Below are positions 21,626 through 32,055 of a DNA stretch of 64,000 nucleotides, piece after piece. The stretch is from Oegoconia quadripuncta (Eukaryota; Arthropoda; Insecta; Lepidoptera; Autostichidae): positions 26,037,771-26,101,770 of the forward strand of contig OX438743.1 of assembly GCA_949316235.1 (NCBI GenBank), in the 5' to 3' direction. Each line of letters starts with the position of its first letter. Within the stretch, counting starts at the first letter, position 1. The translations under genes and the position numbers were made by a program. The notes beneath the pieces are model-generated. The model was not told the origin of the DNA, did not search any database, and saw only the letters and a list, made by a program, of their open reading frames with translations.

Positions 21626-23820
21626 GCATCTCTTCTAAAATTAGCTTAGCTAGATATCATTCAGAACCTAATTATATAACTAATTGCTATCTTATAGAGG
21701 TATATTAGAGATGTAATTTTGAATAACTAAGTATATAAAAAAATGAGCGCTTAGTCTACACTTTTTTAGAAAACCCAATTTTTAATTTGTATCTTAATAA
21801 CAATAAATACTAACTGTTATTTAATTAAGTAGACTTTTGTTAAACACAGTTAAATTATTGATGGATAAAAAACTAAGCATGTTATAGTTAGACATGCATG
21901 TGTTTTAGCTGAAAATGTCGTCGAGCTGCATTGCTTAAGAAATAAAAATAAGAACTAATATTTTGTAACGATTATTTCCCTAAATGTTTTGAATTTAAAG
22001 AAACACCCATCAATTGAGAATTTTTTTTAAGAAACACATTTTTCAACTTCAGCTATTTAGTACTTAGTACTTACGTTTCTACAGATGATTAATTTTTGGC
22101 AATAGTTACTACATTTGCAATACTTTATTAAATGTTTCAAGAAAAAATTAATGTTTTTCCGAGGTCAAACCGTATTTTCCCTGGGCTAAAGATGCTAAGA
22201 TCTCCTAAAGAAAGAAATTATCAATGGTTACTTCATACTTTCTAAAAATAGTTTGACTCGAGATATTTGCCCACGGTGAAATTTTTCATAAAATAAAGAA
22301 GTAATTGATCGATTTTTTTGAAAATAGTTACAGGAGTCCTAAGTATATTCTCGATTTGTTACAAAACATTTTTATTCTATCATTGACAGGTACTCTGTCC
22401 ATGTGGAAAAAATCACGGTCTTTAAGATTATAAAAAGTTAAAAGTGTATTCTTACTGGATCACAATGACAATACATCATAAGAACGAACGAGCACTGAGC
22501 CAACCAATCATGAGGGCTTATTATGTGGCCTCGATGACATCATCGATTACGATGTGACGTGTGATTGGATGGCGCATCGCTCGCTCGGCAGTACGACGGT
22601 TTCTCATTGGACCTAGTTATATACCACGCCTTGACGTAAACAAATTTGCGAATCCTATTATTGTTCCAAAATGTAATTTAAAGTAATTATCGTTTTATGT
22701 TTGACAATCGCTTATAATTCATGGCATTAAAGGTTTACTGTAAGTATAAAGACATGACATTATATAAAATTAGCTTACGGCTTGGCCCGCGTATTATCAG
22801 TTTATCGTCCCATTAGTTTTACTTAAAATTTCGGGATAAAAAGATGTTACTCCCGGGGCATGTCCATCTCGTGAGTGACTGACAAACATTCAAACCGTGG
22901 ATTTTATTAAAGTATAACGTTGACGCCCGGTTTTATGTACATGCGTAATTTTCAATAATACTTTAAAATATCACCCATCTATCGAAACAATTTGCCTAGG
23001 ATTTTATACACGGTGAAAATACAAGACGGCCGGTGGATGGTAAGTACCTTATATATTGAGGAGAGGTTTACTCCAAGGCACCCTTTATTACATTTTTCAA
23101 GGTTAGAAAGATATTAGATAATAACATGGCATCTTCTGGGAAAGCTCGTTCCATCGTAGACCTTATCTCGACATTAGTCCAGATTAAAGTCAAGAGCGAT
23201 CCCATTCTAATTTAAAAAAAAAAAAAAAAAAAATAACAGATTTTTTTAGTACATATATTCAAATTGAGAAAAAAGTTACATTTACTTGACCTCAAACACG
23301 ATGATGTTGTATGAACATGAGGCCAAAGATGGATGCGCACTCACTCAAACCAACCAACTTATTTAGACCCTAACGGAATTCGAACCCGCGGCCTTTTAGT
23401 ATGCAGTCAGGGTGTCCATATCGAGTTGGTGCTATTAAAATACACGATTTAACATTTTTAATGACTCGTGTAAGGTAAGCTCTATTTTTCAAAAATTCTG
23501 TATTTCTTACAGGATATCTAGCTAATATTTCCTAGGAGTAAAATTTCCCTGATATTTACGGTAGGTACTTTTCCTCAGCCGAGCGCTTATTTCCACCATA
23601 TATATATAAGCAACTACGAATCTATTCGTATTCGCCGACATATTTTATAGGATATTATATAAATTCAAGAAGACACTTCATCAACTGTTTGGCATTCATT
23701 ACTGTCTGTACAAACTATTGGGCGTCGTTGATGTCGCATAAACGAAGATAAACGCTTATCTCCCTAGAATTAAGGGTGCATTTACAGTACGAGCTGGCAA
23801 CATCGCAACTAGCAGTTGAT
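21626..23820. other. AT-rich intergenic DNA
   Basis: No gene was recognised. It contains a dispersed block at about 22545-22620 (see 24230-24300), a run of about 19 A at 23214-23233 and a decayed tRNA-like SINE head at about 23350-23415 on the minus strand. Confidence 0.45.
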
Positions 23821-23830
23821 TTCAAGTTAA

Positions 23831-24000
23831 GGCTGGGTATACATGTCAGATTTTTCCATCAGATAGTCGGATACGATAGTCTGATCAGACTATCAAGGCG
23901 TTGGCGTTATTATTTTGTTTGAACATTCAACACACGTCCATTCCGATAGTCTGGTCGGACGTCTGAGTCGGAAACAGCGCCAAGGTGCTTACGATTTTAT
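23831..24000. repeat. Palindrome-rich repeat
   Basis: A perfect 20-base palindrome lies at 23875-23894 (GATAGTCTGATCAGACTATC). Further CGATAGTCTGGTCGGAC-like blocks follow at about 23942. A related CTGATCAGACAATCGG block is at 24328. Confidence 0.5.
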
Positions 24001-25303
24001 TACCGGCTTTTTTCTTCTTTCGCGTCAACACGAACAAATATGCAATAAGTAACAGTAATTCGTCGTCCATTTCTTCATTCTGATCCGCAAGCAAGCACTC
24101 AGGATAATAGCTCGAGAACGACTGAATTTTGCAAAAGTCTGGCGTAACAATCGATTGTGCATCGAGTAAATACGATCAGATAGTATGACCTTAGATTATG
24201 TAACTTCATCGGTATCGTTATCGATTACTTTGACCAATGAGAAACCGTCAAATTGCCCAGCGAGCGATGGACCAGCCAATCACATGTCAGAACGTAACCG
24301 ATAACGGTGAATTTATGTAATAGAACCCCTGATCAGACAATCGGAAACAAAAAGTGACATTTCCGCCCTTAACTATTTGAACATGTAATTTAATACGAAA
24401 ATGCGATATTTTTCAAGTTAAAAATCCGGACTCGGAATAAAAATAGTGAAGACTTTACGACGCCCAAAATATAAACAGAAGGATTTCAGGTCACCGCACA
24501 CTAAGCCGCAACGTACGCACCACCACTGTCGCCGCTTTTGAATTTGTTTAGAATATAACCAAATGTGCCTTCTCTATCGCACTGTATTTCTCTCTCTCTC
24601 TTCAACACGCGAGCACAGCCTTCACATCTTATAATTTATTAAAATTAGAAATGCTACCCAGTGAAATTACCGCATCAACCTTTTAATAAAGCATCAGTGA
24701 AGTGTGAAAAGCAGTTTCATTTAATCAGCGCCCCAACTACACTTAAATTCCGATATAAGAGTTGAAAAAGGTCCTATCGAGCTCAACAATAACATTCGGC
24801 GCCATCTTGTGACATCTACACATCGGTAAACGGCGCGCTACGTCACTATCATCGTGGCACGGGAGGGCGTCCAACGAAGATACACGAATCTTCGCGACGT
24901 GCTTATTAACCACTACGATCAATCATCAAACACAAATGACAAGTTGTTACCGACCGAGTGGATCGAGCAGAGCCACCAACATATTAGACAGAGAAGGCGC
25001 ATTTAGATATATTCTAAACAGAATTCTTTGTATGACGTTCTATGCAAACTCGCACGCGTATTCGAGTCGCGCTCGCCGCTCTCCTTGAAACGGCCGAGTT
25101 CCCCCAGCCCTTCCCCTGTCAAGTTCCATACCTTACTACACGTCCACTTTTGTCAATCTATGAAAGCAAGTGAGTGCGTTGCGTGCGGCGACTGCGGCGC
25201 GGACGGGTGTACGTAATCAAGAAAAGTGATGCGTCTAGGTGTGCTTTCACCTTTAGAACACTGTCCTTGTCTATTATAAAAGAGCAGCTGTACTACATAT
25301 TTT
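24001..25303. other. Intergenic; GC-richer 24780-25220
   Basis: The GC-richer stretch and short frame 25028-25216 could be a promoter or first exon, but nothing in the sequence proves it. Confidence 0.3.
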
Positions 25304-25450
25304 TTTTTGCGTTCGATGGCTAAAGTTGGTACCACATAAGCGCCCTAGAAGTAAAACTATCAATTAGACGTTTACACCCTTATCCTTACTTCTAGGACAC
25401 TTAAGTAGTACCAAATTATATAAGGTACCAATTGCGATCGAACGCGAAAA
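25304..25450. mobile_element. 147-bp hairpin MITE
   Basis: The left arm TTTTTGCGTTCGATGGC pairs imperfectly with the right end GATCGAACGCGAAAA, and CCTAGAAGTAA (25344-25354) pairs with TTACTTCTAGG. There is no coding capacity. Confidence 0.6.
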
Positions 25451-26013
25451 TGTTTGTGGTACGATGGCTGTACGCTATTTTAATGAACTAGTTCAAGAAT
25501 GCACAGTTTATCTATACAAACCGTTCTCCACATTACTATTTATAGTCTGTATTTATTTATAAACATTACCCCTGTAATCTTGTGGAGATATAAACATCTA
25601 TTCTTTAATTTATTGAAACTTGAACTTAGTTCTTAAAACATTGGAGGAGTCGATTTTGAAAACACATTGTTGTTTCCTAGGAAAGAGAAGACTCCACTTT
25701 GAAATTAATTAAAGAAGAGTAATTTAAGTCGACATCAATGTACAGCTATAGTAAACGAGGAAGGCATCCTAAATCACACATATAATAGATTCGCGATATC
25801 GAACATGATATAATCCCAAAGGTTCTAGTATTTTCTACATTATTGTACCAAATTTATTGTAGACATAAACTTATGCAAGTAACGTAATATAGACTAATGT
25901 ATAGTTTGTTATACTTTGCCTTTTAGAGTAGGTAGCCCTTCTTGGAAGTAGGCCAAAGAATAAAGAGCACAGGATGTTAGTATAAAATCTGGGGCAAATA
26001 CTATATTATGGGA

Positions 26014-26753
26014 ATATACCACGGATTATATACAAAGGGGACCTGTCGACAGCGACTGTGCAGTGTGATTTCAATTGTGCAATGACGTCACGAAGGGCGC
26101 GGCCTATTCTGCCAGTAGGTTGCCGTCGCTTACAGAGGTCACACGCTGTTCCGTGTAAATTCTGCGCATTCATTCGTTATTTTTTTTTCAAAAATCCGTG
26201 TCATTAGTCCTTTAAAGACGAAGTGTTGCATTTCGATATGTAAAAAACTGTAATCAGTGCTTTCCTCTAATTGCATGATTAAGACAGCTTATTCATACTG
26301 ATATGAACACTAAATATTCTGTTATTAATTTATTTTTTCTCATTTAATAGCAAATTTTAGCATTCTGCCTACCCCGTGACAAAACGTTGTGCGCGCAACT
26401 GACTGTAATGCCACTGATTCAGTTGCATTACACGTTATTAACTTCAATAACTACTAGTAATGTACAGTCAGCTGCAGAGAAACCAGACCCGCGTACTTAA
26501 TCATTACGTTGTAACGGTGTCGTTCTTTTGAGCTGATATATCGATTTGAAGTACCATCGATGCCACATTCTAACTTGCTAATCTCCACTAGATGGTGACT
26601 TAGGTCCCGCCCCAATGCGACACGTAATAATATATGAAAAATGTATTACACAAAGTCCTTTTTTTTTTATTAAAAACTGGTTTCGCGTTTGACTACAATC
26701 TCACCTGATGGAAAGTGACGATGTATCCTCTTTGTATATGGTCCGTGGTATAT
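26014..26753. mobile_element. 740-bp element with 25-bp TIRs
   Basis: The left end ATATACCACGGATTATATAC and the right end GTATATGGTCCGTGGTATAT are inverted repeats with two mismatches. The interior is non-coding, with a CAACTGACTGTAATG palindromic region (about 26396-26440) and a SINE-like scrap with TCACCTGATGGAAAGTGACG next to the right end. The target duplication is not clear. Confidence 0.6.
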
Positions 26754-27103
26754 ACTAACCTGTATGTTGACCATACTCGCTCAGACCAGTCAAAAAGGTG
26801 TAAACATACAAATGAAGTGCATCTGAGTCAAGCTACTATTTACGTAGTGTCTAAGTTTTAGTGACATAATTATAGATTTAAATAAATAAGGTTTACATGT
26901 AGAATAGATCTCTTTTCCAATACACGACTTGAAGCATAAACTCGCTTCAATCACAATACCTCATGGCGACCCCAGTAGTCGACTTCAAGTAGGTGACTAC
27001 AGAGGACTCGTGCCTAGATATCACCCTTGACAAACTTTTGAAGGCCCTTTATCTGAGACAACCTATTTAAACTCTTTTAGGTGGAGTATACAAAGATTTG
27101 ATG

Positions 27104-27365
27104 ATTTGGTGTAGTGGTTAGCAACTCTAACCACTATACCAAAAGGTTGCGGGTTCGAATACCGGTAGGGGCATATGTTTGTGTGATGAATACGGGCATG
27201 TGTACCCGAGTTATGGATGTTTTTATTTATAATAAGTATTTATTTACAAAAAAAAATGTATTTATGTAGTATATCAACCATCTGGTATCCACAACACAAG
27301 CCTATAGTTCCTTACTGTGGAACTAGATGGCGCTGTGTGTATGTCTAAGGATATTTATTTATTTG
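27104..27365 (+). repeat. SINE family B, full length
   Basis: The head is TGGTGTAGTGGTTAGCAA with B box GGTTCGAATACC (one base off consensus) and the shared body and tail. Confidence 0.85.
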
Positions 27366-29005
27366 ATGTACCTTCATATTTCGCCCATTTTATACCAACA
27401 TCCTGTATGTATATAAATATAAATGACACAAGGAGGTTGACACATATTATATACGATTAACTAACATTATAATTATCACAGTGCCTTCATCCTTCGTCCT
27501 GGCAATTTTACTATAATTTCCGGTCTTACAAGCTTTTTTATTATTTAAAAAATCAAACAAAATCCGTCGAAACAGCCTACATCAATCCAGAATTTATACT
27601 GGCCAGTCAGACCGTCGAAATCGATTGCTTTGACGTCAACGCACTGTCCATCTTTGTCATATCGTAACACAACGATAAGGACAAACAATACGTTGCTATC
27701 GCTCGGTTGATATAGCTAGAATAGACATCATGCTAGTATTAATCATATAGAACATCCCAGTATATTACACGACGCTCATTATGACGCCGTCTGTAAATAA
27801 CTTAATGCCCGAACGATGATATATAGAAATAACTAGCTTTTTTATCAACATCGGTTTAGCAAAAAATTATGCCTATATGTTAATTCAGGCCCTAATCTGC
27901 CTATCAACGAAATTACATCCAAATTCGTCTAGCAGTTTAGGCGTGAAAAGGTAACTAACAAAGACACAAACATCAGCAAAAAAATTTGCCTATACGTTAA
28001 TAGGCTACATTTTTTGCTGAACCGATTTTGTTGAAATAATATCCACGCGAACGGAGTCGCGGGCAACAGGTAATATCATAGTAAAATTGTCGGACGATTC
28101 AAACACATTAGGTATCGTTCAGTCTAATCGCCAAGCGTGATAATATCATCGACTCGACGTGGAATATTTGTACACTAGGGGACAATGCGAGTGGTTACAC
28201 TAATAGACTAAATTACATTCAGTATGATAGATATACAGAGTGAGCATCCAAAGTTTTTACTAACTTGACACATGATAAACTTACGCTACATAGAGATCGT
28301 TTGCGGGTTACAAATTGTACGAATTCCAGAGGTTCGTATATTAAGTATTTCAATTATAAAACGGTTGCATAAGTAATTGAGCTATTTTAGATTTAAATAG
28401 GGTGCAAACCGTGAAAGTGAGGTATTTCTGTGATTTAATAGATTCAATGCATTAAGCGCCCATCTCAATCGTTTTATCAAATTGGAAATACTTTTTTAGT
28501 ACACAAAGTGAAAAAGTGAATACATTCACAAAGTCAAAAGTATTGGTAAAGAGTATAAAACTCACACATTTTATGTCACTGTAAAATTGTTGTTATTACA
28601 AATGTTATATAGTCGGAAGTCTAAATTCATTAACACAATTCAGTAGTCTAACCTAACTAGCACATTCTTTGCCTAACCAACGTCTCACTAATATTGTGAT
28701 ATAATATTGACTAGATATCTATAATTCAATTATTTGACTACAATTGAGAAACCACATAACGGGAAACACACAAATTCGATTAATCACGATTTTCCGTGGA
28801 TATATACATAAACAGGGCCGACAGTGTATCAAATACAAACACTACGACAAGCACTGTATACAATTGTTTAAATAAGGTAGTCAAAACTGAAATCTCTTAT
28901 TAGTTTTTTAAATCTTTGGAAATTCGAAAACATTACAACAGGATCTATATATTTTTTAAATTTTCAGTTCAAAACCCATTTCAAATTACACGTAATTATT
29001 AATAG
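27366..29005. other. AT-rich intergenic DNA
   Basis: Contains a Helitron-like scrap with CGAACGGAGTCGCGGGCAAC (28047-28066) and its relatives from about 27880. No gene was recognised. Confidence 0.45.
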
Positions 29006-29146
29006 GTCTCACCGAAAAAAATATTGTTTGACCGAAAATTGATTTTAAAGACAAAGTTCTAACACATTCAAAGACACTCAAAAGGAGTGTTTTAGCAGAA
29101 AACATTAAGTGAACAAAATTCGGCCAACAATACTTTCGGTGAGCTA
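29006..29146. mobile_element. 141-bp hairpin MITE
   Basis: CTCACCGAAA...TATTGTTTGACCGAA at the left pairs with TTCGGCCAACAATACTTTCG and GTGAG at the right. The inner loop is AT-rich. Confidence 0.6.
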
Positions 29147-31719
29147 AAATTATTATCACAACATAAAATATGGAAATTCTTAAGCCCTAAGGAATGTAAT
29201 TCTCGTACTCCCCATTAAATATATTTTTTTAATATCTAATTTTTAAAGCAAAGGAAATGCCTTCAGACCGCCCTAAAAATACGGCGTATAAATATTTAAA
29301 TAAAATAATATTTAGTGCCAGCCAGACCAGCACCTGGGCCCAAACCTAGAATACGCCACCCAATTCACGTACTACCCACTCCTTGGGAAATTAACCACAT
29401 ATTATGGGCACATTACAACGCCAAATACCAAGAAAATTTACGTATGACTAGATTTTATTACTAAAACACGAAAAAAATCACATTTCTTTGTGCTAAATGA
29501 CAATTATAGTGCGATCTCAGACTCACAAGTTCAACAATGCTAATGCATTGTTATGAAAATTGTTATTAAGTCATTCATAATTTATGTCAACGCGGAAACG
29601 CACTGTTCACTACATTTAACGAATAATAATTGTATAGAAGCGTAACTAAGGCCACAGAATGGTTCGACGAAATAGAAGCCTCGATGGGAGGGGCGTAAAT
29701 TAGGGACAGCGCACGCGCCAGTAAGCTGTGTGATACTCGTGTCGGCGGCTGGTGCGTGACCTTGTCGCGACCAATCGCGTGCAAGCTTTGTCTATGAGAG
29801 AGTGTGAGTGCTTCGTTGTAATTGCTGTTAGTTTGTTTGCGTAAATTGAACCAAAATCAAAGCGGTAAATGTATGAGATTTACTTTTCTATACCATTATT
29901 ATTCGTATACTATATGGGTATGTCAGGGCTACGTTGGTACTGTACGTTCCAAAAATGCATATCCAATGCCAGAGTAAACGATTATAATTTTTAACGCCCG
30001 ATGAAAAACTACAGATATTCTGTGTGTCTTCTTTGTCCGGAATCCCGATGTACCTCAATAATGCGTGATCGGATTTGAGTGCGGTTTTTTTTATATATTT
30101 AAGATTAATACTTCGGAGGTTTTCTCAACTTTCAATTTATGTTCTTAGGAATGACTTTGAATTTATAACGGAAAACATTTTTGTGCAATCAAACCTACTA
30201 ATTATATTTAATAAAATAAAATCGTTTAAGCTGGGTGAGACTGGATTTATGGAACAGATTGTACAATCCCTACCCAGTTGATAGGATGACGGTACCCGTT
30301 TTTACCCGTTAGGTCGATTTTCCTACCGTCAATCCAAAACCAGTCCCAATTCAAGCTGGTAATGACAATATTTAAAACGGAATAACCCCAATTTTGAACA
30401 CAAAAATGAGGAGCACCAAAGGAAGTGATTATGACAGATAGGTATATGATTCGACGAGCATGTTTTTAAGAGTACACGCCTCAAAATCCGATTTTGTAAT
30501 GAACCAATATAAAAACTTGGGGAGCTAATGTTGATTCTGTGGGCTACTTTCGGACACTCGAGATGTAACCCAACAAAATATTTCGTGGGAATCTCGACCC
30601 TTTTGAAATTTCATTTTCTGCCTACCGGATTGAAAATACGAAAAATATCATCTGATCGTGACCCTGATGTACTTCTGTAACCAGTTTTAAAATAGTGCTG
30701 TCTTTGTCTTTCTCGAATAATAAGACGCGATAGCACCAGTCTAAAGCTTGTTATAGTTTAGAGAGGTCATGTAGGTGAATTTCGGACTTCCGTAATCTCG
30801 CACGCAAGAAACTTCGTGAGAACTTGGGCATCCGGATTGAAATTTCATATTTTGCATTTTCAATCCGTAGTAACATTATCTGTCTATTGATTGACTTACT
30901 AACAGACAGAATGACTTATCATTCGAGATGTCAGAGTTTTCACGAAACATCGTGTTCGAGATATATATTATTCCAGGCACAAGAAATACAGATTATATCT
31001 GGAATTTTAAAATCGCCCCTTTGATGTGACTTCTCCAAACCGAAATGAGTGCGAGAGAGTGCTGTCTTTTTCTTCTTGAAATAATAAGACGTGATAGTAG
31101 CAGTCTCAAACATCATTCTGTCGCTTTGAATGTTAAAGATATGAAAGTGACAGCATGATATTTAAGAGGCTCTTAAAATTAAGAATCTTTTGAGTAGTCA
31201 GACCTAAATCTTGTTTTAGTTTAAAAAAGTCATATCAGAATCAACACCATTGTTTATCTTCAATGTTTAATTGTATGTGGGGGTGTTCAAGTCGTCTAAT
31301 GTAACTTTATACCTAAATCAGCGGAGTTATGTACGCATTGTCATTCTCCTTATGCAATTATTGAAGGACCGTATTTGTTGAGAAACGCCAGAGAAACCCT
31401 GATATTTTGAGCTCGAACTCAAAACTGAGTTGACTTGCTGTTAGGTGGTTAGGGTGCCGTTTGAAGCCAGGCTCGTAATCCTCGCGCTCTCTCAGCCACG
31501 CCGCCGTCCGAGTTATCTTGATTCACTGGTTCGGGCTGGTAAAAGAACATATTTATATTGAGTAATACACAGAAAGGTGATGATACCTATGAGTAGAAAT
31601 TAAGATGGTTTATTCCCTTCGTTGTAGAGATCTTTGGGGGAAGGTTTTTTGGCAAATGATATCTCAATCGACAGCTATCTCGCTTGATTCGTTCGTGTAA
31701 TTATCGAAAATCAGGTTTT
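29147..31719. other. Intergenic DNA with M2-like scraps
   Basis: Includes two stretches (about 30675-30780 and 31045-31255) resembling the inner part of the M2 MITE, sharing AATAATAAGACGYGATAG. The GC-richer stretch at 29690-29780 has no gene evidence. A CCCGATGAAAAAC repeat start lies near 29996. Confidence 0.4.
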
Positions 31720-31724
31720 CATAG

Positions 31725-31898
31725 TGTATGGTTTGTTAGACCTTGTTAATTAAAACCACTATTCGTTGTAAGTAATTAATTATATTTTTATTCCAAGACA
31801 CCACAAACTAAAAGGATAGTAGCCATGACCGCCACGTGTGTTGCCACTCGCGTGGTTCGAGTTGCCCACCAACCAGTGTGGCCGACACACATCTTACA
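31725..31898 (-). repeat. 3' LTR
   Basis: It spans 174 bp and is identical to the copy at 38040-38213. On the plus strand it begins TGTATGGTTTGTTAGACC. Confidence 0.92.
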
Positions 31899-32055
31899 TC
31901 CTTCCGCTTTGGTTTAGACTCACAATATAGAAGAACAGAAAGTGACTTCACAGAAACAATGCAACATTAAAAATAATAATAAACTAAGTGAGAAAGGAAT
32001 CAAAGTGCTTATTACTAAGTAATCATACATCAATGAACATACATAATAATCATTA

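Noticed and set aside
24780..25220. GC-richer segment as promoter or first exon
   Set aside because: No initiator, paired exon or conserved motif that could be defended.
29587..29784. Short minus-strand frame in GC-richer DNA
   Set aside because: No start, splice or family evidence, and composition alone is not enough.
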